Assembly: GCF_029227915.1 (NCBI RefSeq)
Contig: NC_079877.1
Coordinates: 13,329,351 to 13,393,350, forward strand
Length of the DNA: 64,000 nucleotides
Reading direction: 5' to 3'
DNA from: Hydractinia symbiolongicarpus
Taxonomy: Eukaryota > Cnidaria > Hydrozoa > Anthoathecata > Hydractiniidae
Shown: positions 1-12,460 of the stretch, piece after piece
Layout: each line of letters opens with the position of its first letter
Numbering within the stretch: position 1 is the first letter of the stretch
Program-made: the position numbers and the translations under genes
Notes under the pieces: generated by a model
Database searches by the model: none
Told to the model about the DNA's origin: nothing
The model's input: the letters and a program-made list of their open reading frames with translations, nothing else

Positions 1-750
1 ATGTTTCTCAATGACAATTGGAAAATTATTTTGAAATTAATATTTCTCAGACTTCAAATAATATTAATAAAGTTAATTTGAAAGCAGCATGGTCAGTTTT
101 TAGTAACCATTTTGTTTGTTTACGATTTCGGTACCGTTTCATTTTTACAGTGGCCTCTGCTTCATGTTCCCCGCCCGAATAAAATATTTTCGTTTCCAGA
201 TTCTTTTCAGATATATGGCGTACACGCGACACACACCCAAGTTGAGAAGGCGCATTTACACACTCCATTAAAAGGCGATAGTCTACTTCAATCTTTTTTA
301 GGCTGTTGGCAATATTTCACGCGCCGATCAGTTTTGAACTATTTTAAGAGGGCAACGACTAAAAAAATTTTACAATAGACTAATAGTAGTAGGAGGCGAG
401 TTGCTTTTTTTGTTTTCTTTCTTGTTGCACGAATAAGATGTTAACAGCGCTGTATCTTTTTTAACATGTCGTCATAGTACATCCTTTTATGTAAAAAAAA
501 TATTCATAATAATGAAAATTATCAAGGATCGATTTCCTAAATTTTAAAAAAATGTTGAGGCTCGGCCATTAGAAATTTGTAAAATTAAACAATCATCTGA
601 AATAGTATTCTTCACATTTCTCTCAAAAAATTGATATGATAGTAACTGGAATCCTACGTCCCCTCCGTGTTTGTGAGTTAGAGCAAACAGAGTCTAAAAT
701 ATGGAAGAGAATGAAAATGCTCTGTTGAACGCTAAAAAGGAGAAAAAATA
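1..750. other. Non-coding stretch, no gene seen
   Basis: AT-rich sequence with only short open frames on both strands. None has a recognisable motif, a convincing splice structure or a domain. I see no RNA gene or clear repeat here. Confidence 0.5.
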
Positions 751-754
751 TCAA

Positions 755-1060
755 AGCGGTCTTCCAAAGATTATCTTTGCTGATTAAACATCTAAGACTA
801 AATATACGCCTGTTTGATATCTTGTCCAAAGTGCGACAAACAAGAATTTTTACGAGAGGCTTGTGATCAGTGACAACGATTAGGGCTTGACAGCCTTAAG
901 TGGAGTATTTCGCTTGCTTTAGATGATGCCAGACTGTCCCAGATTTTGCAAGAGAGTATTGTCATCCACCGACGCTTGGAGCCATCAGTGATGCATTCCT
1001 TGCGCTTAAAATCGGACAACGTACAAGCGGCAGTTGTAGCTATTTTCAAACCCGACGAAG
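755..1060 (-). pseudogene. Ty3/gypsy retrotransposon RNase H remnant
   Basis: Read on the minus strand, the segment contains a stretch like VTDHKPLVKI followed by a TLDKISNRRIF-type segment. This is the characteristic start of the RNase H domain of Ty3/gypsy pol polyproteins (VVTDHKPL..I...RTLDEI.N.RL). Upstream, at about 900-1060, are pieces resembling the preceding RT/RNase H linker. Stops and frame changes interrupt it, so it is a dead fragment. No LTRs, primer-binding site or integrase were identified nearby. The family call rests on the RNase H signature alone. Confidence 0.55.
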
Positions 1061-3008
1061 CTTTGTGGTGTGGTAAGGGAACCCATCTTCCAAGCGGGTG
1101 ATGAACATGGATTTATGTAACAGTACACTGTGAAACCATTCCATTCGTCTACGACTATTTTCCATGTAATTTGGTAGAACTTTTCAACCTGATTAAAACG
1201 ACGAGGGAGAAGCAAATGTCCCACATTTGCAATTTTTTACAGTGGTGCCAGATTCACAGTTCTACGAGGGTCATCCCATCGCATAATAAGACAAGTCTTC
1301 CATACGGTAGCTTTTAATTACTCGTAAAGCTTCAATACGAATGTGGCCATTATGGACTTTCTGCTGCCTGTGAAGCAGTATCAATTCAGGTGTATGTACA
1401 GCCTTTTGAGATGACATTCTCGTTTATGTGATGAATTTTAACAGGTGGGCCAGTCGTACATGGAAGTGATATATAAAGGCATTTGTAAAGGTGAAAGAAG
1501 CATAATAATCCGGCAGCCGATGCTTCAATTTAGAGTTATTTTCTAATACGCTCTTAAACGGCTATTTGTCAGATATGTCAGGTATTATCATTCTTGATAA
1601 ACAGAAGCAAGCTGCAAGTGAATTAGCAGGTGTTTGCATGCAACTAGTGTGGGTGGCAAGATTATTCGCTTGGTGCTAAGTAACAGTCACAGGTGGAGTG
1701 TTATCAGCAGCTGGTAAGTTAGCTGGTAGGATACCGAGGTCCATCATACTCTCAATAAGTAGAATCCCCCGTTGCTTTTTTGGTAAAATGTATCATAGTT
1801 CTGCCTCTGTGGTCATTACATTACACTGATGGAATATAATTTCGAGAGAATATAATTTAGCAAGAATTTAATTTCGCAAATTGATTAAATTTCGCGAGAA
1901 TATGTTTTCGCGAATGGTCAATTTCTACTACATAATTTTCACGTATGTTTTTATTCTATACGCTTTTTTTTATAAAAAGGCTTTTCGTTCTTCACCAATA
2001 TCGAAATCGAGATCCCAGTAGAATCATCATTATCAGGACCTGGGTAGGTGGTCACAATTCGAATTTAAGCAAACGCAACGACTTATTACCCCAAAATTTG
2101 TCTTAAAAATGTTTTGAAAAATTGCATCTCGCGAAAAAATTCGCGAGAGTATATTTTGGCATGGTGACAATGAGAATTAAAGTGGGAATTAAAGATCCAA
2201 ACGAATTAGTATGACATCTTCAATGGAGACTGAGAGCTTGTTAGCAGCGACTAGTTCTATGGAAACAGGTTATTTGTAAATCCAGCTGATAAAGTCATCC
2301 ATGACGAGAGCTTAGCTTGAGGCCAAGAGTCTGTGCACGTGGTGATTTCCATCAATGTTACAGTGGGATATTTGTACCAAATTGCTGGTAGTCGGAAATT
2401 AACACATGCAAAGTTGGTTCATGAAATTAGCCAGGGCTAATTTTATGCGTCCTTCGGTGAATTCATTTCGCCCCATCAATTGTGGCTAAACACTGAAAAC
2501 TTTTTGTTCAAGTTATTTTAACTCAATGAATTGGAAAGAGGTATTCGCTAGCGAAGAGGGTATTGGTTTTAAAGGAACAAGATCTAATTTGGTAGGGTTT
2601 CCTAGCGGTTCGCTCTTGCGACGATGTTACAAAGGTGATGCTGATATGGCAGCTGTAGAAAGTGTGAGAGCATTTTGCACCATTTCATGAAACAATGTAT
2701 TTAATCGGTTTCTCAAGTAATTCAGCTATACACTAGCACTTACAGCGGCTCGAAATTTAAATCGGTGAAGGTAACATCATCACTATACTGACATTTTGGT
2801 CTTATTGTTAGAGATGTTTTCGCTTTTACCTAAACACGCACCGCAGTAGCCCGGAATTGCTCGTCACGTTCCTAGTCATGATTTCTGCGAGAGTAAGTCC
2901 GGAACCAATCAAAGGTATCTCAACAGCTCAAAAATAAGTTCCATTCTTCCAGATTATGACCTGCATTGACTTGGACTTTCTGTGCCCAATGTGGGTAAGG
3001 GGGTACTA
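1061..3008. other. Intergenic sequence with degenerate GCGAAA-rich patches
   Basis: No gene is supported. Around 1840-2160 short motifs such as TTTCGCGAGAATAT and TCGCGAATGG recur in both orientations. Similar patches occur near 19870-20130. They look like the remains of an old interspersed repeat. The rest may be further decayed retrotransposon, but no motif is clear enough to call. Confidence 0.35.
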
Positions 3009-3137
3009 CAATCCCGGACAAAATGTATTGGAACTTTTCACATTTTACATGTTTTTACCCTTCCCCCTATTTGGCAAGGGGGGGGGGGGCAAGAAGAGGA
3101 TTTTCCTCAAAAGTTCCAAATATTTTGTCCGGGATTG
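3009..3137. mobile_element. Mariner-type MITE with near-perfect inverted repeats
   Basis: A 129-bp element begins with CAATCCCGGACAAAAT and ends with its reverse complement. The inverted arms run about 30 bp, through TTGGAACTTTT, with few mismatches. Both ends are flanked by TA (3007-3008 and 3138-3139), the target duplication of Tc1/mariner transposons. The centre carries a run of 12 G. It has no coding capacity, so it is non-autonomous. Confidence 0.75.
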
Positions 3138-3371
3138 TAGACCCATATGTATCGTGTCGACAATAGAGTGGAAGATTTCCGGAGATTCTTGGAGAATTTT
3201 GTAAACAAAAACCTAGAGCGTGGCACTGTATTCTAACTCGATTTCAGTGCGATATAAGTTAAACATAAGGAAACGTCTTACTCATGTTTTTAAAATAAAC
3301 TGAAACTACCCCGACTATTTAGTGATGCTATGACCTTGTATTTACTGCTTCATAAAATACTGCTGACAACA

Positions 3372-3442
3372 CTTTTGTCCCCAGATCTCTCTGAGATAAA
3401 CCTCAAAATTTAGGTTTATCTTAAAGAAGTCTGAGAACGAGA
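3372..3442. repeat. Fold-back MITE of the CCTCGTCCCCAG family (diverged copy)
   Basis: The left arm TTTGTCCCCAGATCTCTCTG and the right arm AAGTCTGAGAACGAGA are imperfect inverted copies separated by a short loop with an internal AGGTTTATC palindrome. The layout matches the copy at 19669-19732 and the wider family described at 13888-13953. Confidence 0.5.
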
Positions 3443-3587
3443 GAATGTGCTTGACCACGCTTTGGTGTAGTGTGTCAATGAGGGAAAAAATGCTTAGCGG
3501 CTTTGGTAAAGTGGCGTCAGACACAAAGTTAGAGCACGAAGTCAACCTCTTGCAGCGCAATATTTACCACGTGAAGAAGGACGCGGA

Positions 3588-6500
3588 ATGGCGGATATTG
3601 AAGTCAAAAGTAAGATTGTCATTCTTTATGTCCCATAGCTACCGTAATCATATATTACATGTTATATTGACAAATATATACCCACGTACTGTATAACAAA
3701 ATAACTGCGTATAAATTAGTAGTCTTTTTTTTATAATTTAGAAAAAAAGAAAAGCAAGAAGCAAGGTTAGTTTATTGTCTTTGCTAACTAGCTAGCTACA
3801 GTTAAACCTGGATAAGACGGTAATCTGTGGACTTGAAAGAAAGTATTCGTCTTAAGTAATTTGTGGTCTTATATAAAAACACACCTGTAAGGCGAACAGC
3901 CTCTCAGGTAGCTGTCTCAGAAAGCAGGTTTTATCCTTTAAAGCTTACCTCCCGAGAAAAATTAAGTTGACCTAAATTGGCTCATATTCATACGTGATTT
4001 ACGAATATAAAGTTTATTTTCCTTAATTCGCACTTATAAGTTAATAATGCCTATTCAAAGTTTAAAAAATTCACCTCGGACACGAGGTAAAACATCCGCA
4101 ATGTTGTTTTATAAATTTCTTCACCTTAAGTGCTCTGACATCACCTGTTAGAAGATCGTAAATCATCTTCTGCATTGAAATTCTTTACTCAAACTTTAAT
4201 AGTGAAATTCATTGGTAATGAGTATTTTTACCCCCGTGAAAATATCAGGAAACTTTGAAAATGAATACTAACTTCGGTTGAGTAATCATCATTCAATTGC
4301 AATACCCAGAAGTTGTTAAGCAAAAAAAAAATGAGCAACAGGGAAAATGTGGTAAAATTTCAATTTGAGCAGGCGAAATACTAGACCAAGCACTGACTCG
4401 GATTTCAGTTGGGAGAGCCGTGATGAGGATACTATTCAAGAAGAAGTCGCTTCACGTGTTGCTGTTGCTGTAAGGACGTGGTGCAAGTCTGGAAAGTGTA
4501 AGATAAGACGAGCGAAGCGGGAGTGTCGTTGCTATTGCGAGTTAGAATCCGTGAATATTTTTAATTTGATCATTGAGTTTTAATATGTAAACAAATTCGA
4601 ATTAGAGTTCGGTGAATGACGATAAAAATGAAAAAATCTACTAACCCTCTTCTTTTTGTGTTTTTCTTTCTAAATTCAAAGAACTCGGAAGTAAAATGAG
4701 TGGTCCGAATGTGAGGTTCTAACTAGTGACGTCAGGCGCATAATTATACTCTTAAATGCTCACTTGCAAAATGGCAAACAAGTGAGATGAAGGCTTAAAA
4801 ACGAGGTAAACATTGTCTGGTTTCTTGAATACTGTAGTGATTTTAACAAAATAAATGTTAAATTGTTTTTTCTGAATATGTTATGAATCGATTTAGGTCA
4901 ACTTGATTTTTCTCGAGAGGTAAGCTTTAATCAGTCAGCTAAGACAGTTAGGGACAACTGCAAATTAGACTATTCCGCCTAAATAGGCTATGATAGACAA
5001 ATTAGGCGAAATTTATCTACAAACTAGGCTATCAACATTAACTGGTCCGTGGTCGCACTGATCTTTCAGGGTAAAATGATCTAACAAACCTCCCCCGGGT
5101 GTAGAAGTATTATTTTCGTAAATGCTTTGGTGCGTTTTGAAGATATTGGTTTTAGTTTATTTTGCCGCTAATCCGCATGCGCACAACGTTTTCTTCCGGT
5201 GTGTTTTTATAAACCGCAGAAATAGACTATTCTGATTTGAAAAAAGATGGTGAATGTTTGGCTATGATGTCCTAATTATGCTATCATGACAAAATAAGCT
5301 AATTGGACAATCTTGCCTGGACCTTGTTCTAGTCGATGGAAACGAGTTTGGTTGGTGGGCACGTTGACATGTATAACTTTTATATCCGCCATGCAAATTC
5401 TATGAAATTTGACCTAAGCAAAGCTGATTAAGTCAGTAAGTAGTACAGAAAAAATAGTAACGCGACCAACAAAGATTGCGAAGATATCATTGATTAAAAT
5501 TTTCCATCTCCTAAATAGACTATTCTCTACAAGTTAAGCTATTAAAAATCTCCTAATTTAGCTACTAGCTTATTTAGGAGAAAAAGTCTAATTTTCAGTT
5601 GTCCCTAACTGTAAGAACTGGTTATCTGGGTGGGACAAACAAATTTAAAATCACATACTGATAATCACCTTGTAACAGGATCGTTAAGCAATGTAAGTTA
5701 ATTATAGATGGATTCCATCATGGAAATATTGTTAAGGTTATAAACTATTATCGAGTGTAGATTGATGCCTTCTGATTTATTTGAATTCATTAAAAGTCCT
5801 GAGAATGCCTTTGTGTGAAGAAATGGACTGATGATTACTTTGTTTTACCTAACGCCCCTCTAGTAAACTAAACTCATTATTTTTCTTTTTTTTGATATTT
5901 TTAATAAGGGAAGGGAAAAAAGAGAGTTTGGGATGAACTACCTGAAAATTTAAAATTCAAATATTAGCTTTATTATATCATTGTTCTTTAATATTCTCAT
6001 AATTATTTTTGCAGTCACTTTAAAAAATGGTAGAGGAAAAAATAAACATTGCAATATTTTTCGCCATGTTTGCAAGGGGAGTGGAGGGCAGGTAAAAAAA
6101 GTAGAAAAAAAATAAACTTTGATCGAAACAAAGCAGTTCTCAGCTTGACAGTTTATATGAGAGACACAAAAAAAATTAATGAAACTAGTACCATAAAATA
6201 TTTTTTGATAGCTTTAAAAATTTGGCTCACCAAACTCAAATTCAAAAAATAAACATTATCCGACGAACCATGACTGTCCTCCTTAATGTCTTAAACATGC
6301 TCTCAGCAATAGCATTTAGATAGCTAATGTTTACCAGTTCTATGGTTGTTATTTCTGAACTGGAATAACAGACTTTAGATACATATTTAATATGGGAAAG
6401 GCAGACTCTCTGGATATTATCCAATGAGGGAAATCCCACAGATTAGTCATCTTCCTCGGGTTACAAATACCTGCCTGTCAATACACAAGTGGTTAATTTG

Positions 6501-9500
6501 GCCCGAGAGAGAGAGCATTTCTATGGTTGTTTTTCCTGCCACCCAAATGTCAGAGCCGAATGAGCTTACTGCTTAAAATGTAAACACTGGAATTCATCTA
6601 TAAGGTACATGTACTGTATAATTAGCTGCTTATACAGCTAATCATGTGGTAGAGATATTTTTTGCTTAAATTTCTACAATTTTTTTTGATATCGATACTT
6701 ATTGGTATCGGCATATCGATACTTATAAGGGCATAAAGCCCCTTTTCCTTAAACTGAGGGTAGTCATTCTCGTTTCAAGAACATAGTTATACAGTAAAGT
6801 GCTAATTATGTAGTAACAGCTGCCTTATTTGTTATGATGATGATGCTCAGGCCATGTGGTACCAGCACAGTCCATATGGTGGCTGTTATACTGGTGGTCG
6901 TTATAGCAGTTTTTACAGCTGATCTCTCTAATTAGCTCATACTAGCTCCCATATGCCTAAAAGTTTTTTAAAATATAAGTATTGTATTCAGTATACTGAA
7001 GAATAAGACATCCAGAGGCAAATAAATCATTTGTCTCATTTCACGTTTGGAGATTTTTGCATAGTAAAAGTTTTGCAGTGAAAATTCTTTGTTTTGAGGA
7101 ATTTTTACAGGAATAAACTGACGCAGTTAAAGGGAACCCAATTTATAAAACAATGTTGAACTTATATATTTAGAGCTTAAAAAATTAGTTAACAAGTCTT
7201 TTGATTTTTTAAAAATCTCTTTTCGTTCTCACATTTTCTAAATGTTGTAAAATTAAACAGTGTTCATGTTTGTGTTGCATTTTATTTTCAGTTTCTATTT
7301 CTTTATTTTAGATGCTGATGAAGGATCGGTAAGTCTATTTGGTAATTACAGTAGTACATAAAGTGTTGAATGCTTTATAAAAGAATTGTTCCAAATGTTA
7401 ACCAAAAAAGTATTTGTAGCCTCTTTAGACACAGATACCATTTTGAATATTACTTCTTACATTACATTACTTTTTTTGATTTTGGAAAATAAACTTCATG
7501 AATCTTATCTTTTATAATCATAAAGATTATTGAGTAGCAGATGTTAAAAATATTGTCTGTTAGTTTAACCAAACAAAGCGTAATATTTAAAGTATGTATA
7601 CAGGATTCGAATTAGGACTCGAAAGTACCGGCAACTAAGAAAATGTTACAAGTAAAAATAATAAAGATAAATGATCGCATATACCACTAATTTTACTTTT
7701 TTCTTTCTTTCTTCCTTTCCATTCTGATGTTTTGGTTTTTAAATTTAGAACTGTATACTTTTTAAAACCCTGTTTTACACGACACGGCATGACATTTCCA
7801 TTGTGTTTAATTTTTAATGTATACAAAAATTTAGGAGGATGAGTATATGATCAAGCCAACCTCGGTGATACCAAAACTTGACACTTCTAAATGGCCTTTA
7901 CTTCTAAAGGTAAATTCCTGGTAATTCTTCTCTCTTTGTGTTCAAAAATGGTACCACTAAGAATTTCTATTCAGTAACTGCACTTTAGTGATTGTGTACA
8001 TAAACCTAGTGCTTCAGGTTTGTTTTATTGGTCAAGAACACTAGTCATATTAGTTTTGGTACGTTAAAAACATTTAACCCCATGTTTACATGAGCAACCT
8101 CAATAGCGTTTAGTCAGTTCCGTCTTGCTTTTCTTGTCTACAGAATTATGACAGATTAAATGTTAGAACTGGACACTACACACCCATACCATGTGGTAGT
8201 TCACCATTGAAACGATCTTTAAAAGATTTTCTTGCGTAAGTGCTTTGTTTTATTTATTTCGATTTATGTGTATTATAATTTTTACATAGAATATATTCTT
8301 GTTAATCACATTTACTTTTTAGAGCTGGTTTTATTAATCTTGACAAACCGGCAAATCCATCCTCACACGAAGTATGTTTCCTTCAATTTTTTGTTATGAC
8401 GTTGCCTTTTTGCCACCTTTTAAAACATCTGTAAACATTTTAGGTAGTGGCATGGATCAAAAAGATCTTGCGTGTTCAAAAAACAGGACATAGTGGAACC
8501 CTGGACCCTAAAGTCACTGGTTGCTTGATAGTTTGTATTGACAGAGCCACTAGATTGGTTAAATCACAACAGGGTGCAGGTAAATCACTATTGGTATCGT
8601 CTTGTTAAGTTTTCATGTTGAGAATTTCTTAAGTATTTCATAAAAAATTCCCAAAAAATGATTCTGTGGTTTTATGATTAACTTAGGCAAAGAATATGTT
8701 GGTATACTTAGACTTCATGATGCGATTGAAGGAAGAGATAAACTAGCACAGGTTTGTATGCAGTCTGTCTGTTGTGTCAATGAGTTATGTTCCAAAATGC
8801 AGCTGTTCTGATTTTAATTTTTTTTATGTCTGAAAAAAATTAACAGCAACCCCTGTGCAGTGTACAGGGTTAAAGAAATTTTGTTAATTCACATTTTAGA
8901 CTTTTTTTTTCATAATATTTACATTTCGAAATCGCTCACGCAAACAAAATTATCAAAGCTTGTGATGCACAATTTATTGTGCAAGTGCTTTTATCTTATT
9001 GATAGGCTTGTTAAAATAGAATTTGTTGTCTTTTCAGTTACTTTAAATCCTTTTGTAGAGTTGCTTTATGTTCAGAAGTTGATAAAACTAACAATGATTA
9101 TTAAGAAAAATTTGTTTTAGGCTTTGGAAACGCTGACAGGTGCTTTGTTTCAAAGACCGCCTTTAATTTCAGCTGTAAAAAGACAGCTTCGTGTGAGGAC
9201 AATATACGAGAGCAAATTATTAGAGTATGATGAAGAAAAACATTTAGGTAGGTTTATGTTTTTAAAAAATGAAATATGATCACACTACATAAAAAAAGAT
9301 GGAAGCTGCTTACTTTACTTTTATCTTATTGTGAAGACAGCAACAGTAACAATACTTTCGTCTATAGGTGTGTTTTGGATGTCGTGTGAGGCAGGCACCT
9401 ATGTTAGAACACTTTGTGTTCATCTTGGTTTGATTCTTGGAGTTGGTGGTCATATGCAAGAATTGCGTCGAGTACGTTCTGGAATTCAGTCAGAAAACGT

Positions 9501-12460
9501 AAGTGAATTAAGTCATTTTTTATTTCCCAAGCCTCGAATGCTGAAGTGCCTGTCTTTGTTAGTCTATCTTTGTTAGTCTATCTTGTTAGTCTATCTTTGT
9601 TAGTCTATAGTTTCGATAAGCCATATTTGCATATGTTCTAATAGACACTTAAATTTGTATATAGGAAGGGTTGGTGACTATGCATGATGTTATGGATGCT
9701 CAGTGGGTATATGACAATACAAAAGATGGTAAGTTGAGTATTTTAATTGGAATAACTTTTGTTTTCTGTAAAATATGCCTTTTCTTTGATTCTTTTTCAG
9801 AAATGTGTTTGCAATATTTTTCTAAACACAGTAACATCTGTTCAAAAATCTGTTCTAGAGTCTTACCTACGAAGAGTTGTTAAACCACTTGAAAGACTGT
9901 TGTTATCTCACAAACGATTAGTTATTAAAGACAGTGCTGTAAGTGACATTCTTTCTCCGTCATGTTTTTTTTTCATATAAAGTAGAAAACCTATTTATTT
10001 TCTCTTTTTTTTGTATACCTTTCTATATTATATTTAAAAATGTAAAACTGATATCTTCCCTTTGATAACTAGTGAATCTACTTTTTTCTTAACCTTAGGT
10101 AAATGCTATTTGTTATGGTGCCAAACTTATGTTGCCAGGTATACTCAGATATGAGTCTGGTATCGAACTTAATGAAGACGTTGTAATGATGACAACAAAG
10201 GGGGAAGCCATAGCAGTTGGTAAGGCTGTCATTCGAGCTACTATTTTATGACATAGGACAAAACCATGTCCACATAATTGTTAAATTTTTCTACTGTTTT
10301 GGCCTGTCAATCGAAGTTTTGGGCACATAATTCTTAGGTCCTATTATTAGCTATTTTAATTTATTACTTGCTTGACAACAACTTTTCTTGGTGACTTTAC
10401 ATTTACTTTTTTTTCTTCGAAATAGGCAATGCCCTTATGAGCACAGCTACCATAGCTACGTGTGATCATGGGGTAGTCGCCAAGATTAAACGAGTCATCA
10501 TGGAAAGAGATACATATCCAAGAAAATGGGGTCTTGGCCCAAAGGTATTAATTAAATACATATGAACTAAGTTTTGCTGTCATGAATGTCACCGAATGAG
10601 GGAATTCGTGAAAACTTGATATCAATTCAGCATTTGAAAGGGGAAATTTAATTATGTTTAGTATTTACTAAACAACACTCGCTTTGGGATATTTTTATAG
10701 CTTTTCAAATTTTATTTGCAGCTTTTCACATTTTAGGAAATGTAATTTTAAACATCTAATGAAATGTGAATTATTAATTTGGTGGCAGTTCATGCAGAAT
10801 TTCCTGCTATATCTTTTTCTCTGAATTCGAATATGAAATGTTATACTTTATTTTCCACAAATGTTAAATGATCGCAGCAAAATATATAATTGAACTTTAT
10901 TATTTACGTTAATAAGTTTAGTATCCTTTTTAATCGCGATTGCCTGGTTGAATTTTTGCTCCATTGCGCATTTAAATTTATTAGATACTGGTATTTAATT
11001 TGCGGGCATGTTTTAGGCCATCGAAAAGAAGAAGTTAATTGCTTGTGGTTTGTTAGACAAGTATGGTAAGCCAAACGAAAGCACACCAAATGATTGGAAA
11101 AACTACAAAAATTACAGGTAGGTAAAATATCTAGATTACCTGCTAAAAAATAAATGTTATATATTCGTTTGAGCTTGTTTGTGGTGAGTTAAACTTTAAT
11201 TTTGTTTTTTAGTCAAGTAAATGCAGAGAAATTAGATGAAGAAGCAAAGGCACGCGAAGAGAACAACGCAAATAATAAGGTACTTTCTTTTTGAAACATT
11301 TCCATCATTTACGCTAAACTTGTGTTGCAAGTACCCAGACAACAATTTAAGGCCCATTAGATTAGCTGTGAAGAACGGGGACGAACTTTTAATTTTTCAG
11401 CACACCTTGAATCGGCCTGGCTCGACTCACTGTTTTATCAGAAATTAAGCCCAGCCGAACTGAATCACACAATGATTTTCAAGATGGTTAGCTGTATTAA
11501 TTAACAACATTTTTAAAACATCAGTTTTAAAACTTTACGCCCATACTTTAGCAGGACTCCGCATTTGTTTTTATGAAGTCAAGCCAATTAGGTTTGGCAC
11601 GGATAAAAATTTTTCTATCAGTTTTACCGAGACAAACCCATTAAAATTTTATGAGTTTGGCTCGGCCGGCCACAGCTTATATGATGGCTTTACGCCAACC
11701 TTTGGTTCCTGGGTTTTGTAATTTTTATTGCAATGCGTTAAGTACTCCTTACAAACGTCTCTGGATTTCTTATGATTCCCCTGATGAATCCGGTTGACAT
11801 ATAGACTCCTTACCTTCAATACCTTCAAACAATCATTAGTAATCTCTGTTGCAAATTTAGGATCGATAAAACTTTTAATCATCATTTATACATCAAAGCT
11901 ACTCCTTTCCTAAGCTTTATATTTTTAAGAAAGCGATGCTTTAATTTGTCCATGAAAGTTTTTTATATATATTTTGCCCGTTAGAGGTGCGCGAAAATTA
12001 AATGTGCACTAAACCTAATACGCACAAAAATTTCATAATGAATTTGTTGTTGCTAAAAGGCAGTCGACCTATTGAACCCTGGCATCACATGATGTTTCTT
12101 TAAGTATAGCTTCGTGAGAGCTAGTCAAGTGTTTTGACAGCTCTTTCACTTGTAATATGATTTTCTAACCATTATTTTTAGAGGAAACACGAAGGTAGTA
12201 GTAGTGATGAAGAGAAAGTGAAAGTAAAGAAGGAAAAAAAGAAAAAGAAGAAGAAAGAACAAGCAGATAAAGAAGAAGTAGAGAATGTTGTCGTAAAGGA
12301 AGAACCATCTAGTGGCGATGAGGTAATGAAACTGGTTGTTCGAGAAATACAGGGTTTGGCCACGGTTGTGTTTTATTTATTTATTTATTTTTCACTTTAG
12401 AAGAAAGATAAAAAGAAGAAGAAAAAGAAGAAGAAAGCTAAAGTAGACGAAAGCGAATAA
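3588..12460 (+). CDS. DKC1: Dyskerin, H/ACA snoRNP pseudouridine synthase (18 exons)
   Basis: Catalytic subunit of H/ACA ribonucleoproteins. It isomerises uridine to pseudouridine in rRNA and snRNA in nucleoli and Cajal bodies, and stabilises telomerase RNA in animals. Exons: 3588-3609, 3742-3765, 7312-7328, 7835-7909, 8144-8235, 8323-8371, 8444-8579, 8687-8751, 9121-9247, 9368-9498, 9665-9728, 9859-9938, 10099-10219, 10426-10544, 11017-11117, 11213-11279, 12182-12322, 12401-12460. All junctions are GT/AG and keep frame, giving 496 aa (human 514). Order: Lys-rich N-terminus; DKLD region (about 30-90); TruB domain with [12 protein letters not shown], catalytic Asp at about residue 114; PUA domain (about 285-360); [11 protein letters not shown]-type C-terminal nuclear signal. 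The start is the first [16 protein letters not shown]. Exons 2 and 3 are only 24 and 17 nt; they are assigned by phase and are the least certain. The family call is nearly certain. Confidence 0.96.
3938..4930. mobile_element. Element bounded by 40-bp inverted repeats in dyskerin intron 2
   Basis: Positions 3938-3977 and 4891-4930 are inverted copies matching at 38 of 40 bases (TTAAAGCTTACCTC at the outer end). They enclose about 0.9 kb containing the P2RX7-tail-like fragment at 4365-4583. The two arms resemble terminal or subterminal repeats of a DNA transposon. A more distal CAGTTAAACCTGGATAAGAC at about 3800 and a CCAGATAACCAG-like complement at about 5615-5635 might be the true ends, which would make the element longer and disrupted by the 667-bp insertion beside it. 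Class not assigned. Confidence 0.5.
4365..4583 (+). pseudogene. P2X7-receptor C-terminal-domain-like fragment
   Basis: The open frame reads as an acidic Ser-rich leader, then [10 protein letters not shown] and, a few residues on, [12 protein letters not shown]. This spacing (W-C, x4, C, then E-C-x-C-x-C-x-E and a Val) resembles the zinc-binding intracellular tail of P2X7 receptors. That domain also occurs without the channel in many invertebrate proteins, some associated with transposons. There is no clear ATG in a good context and no continuation of the domain downstream, so I read it as a fragment carried by the surrounding inverted-repeat element and not as an exon of dyskerin. Confidence 0.4.
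4945..5611. mobile_element. 667-bp non-autonomous DNA element with 5-bp target duplication
   Basis: Begins CAGTTAGGGACAACTGCAAA and ends with the inverse (TTTTCAGTTGTCCCTAACTG), then continues with a shared ATTAGAC arm. It is flanked on both sides by TAAGA (4940-4944 and 5612-5616). Inside are several short AATAGACTATTC, TAGGCTAT and CTAATTTAGCTA motifs in both orientations. There is no coding capacity. It lies next to the right arm of the inverted-repeat element at 3938-4930, probably having inserted into it. Confidence 0.65.
9553..9610 (+). repeat. Short tandem repeat in dyskerin intron 10
   Basis: About four copies of a 12-14 base unit, TTTGTTAGTCTATC, with one copy shortened by two bases. 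It starts about 55 bases after the exon 10 donor. Confidence 0.75.

Noticed and set aside
6837-6922. C/D-box snoRNA-like boxes (ATGATGA ... CTGA) in dyskerin intron 2
   Set aside because: No terminal stem brings the boxes together, the C box lies in a GATGAT repeat, and no D'/C' pair is evident. Dyskerin introns host snoRNAs in some animals, so a snoRNA search of all introns would be worthwhile.
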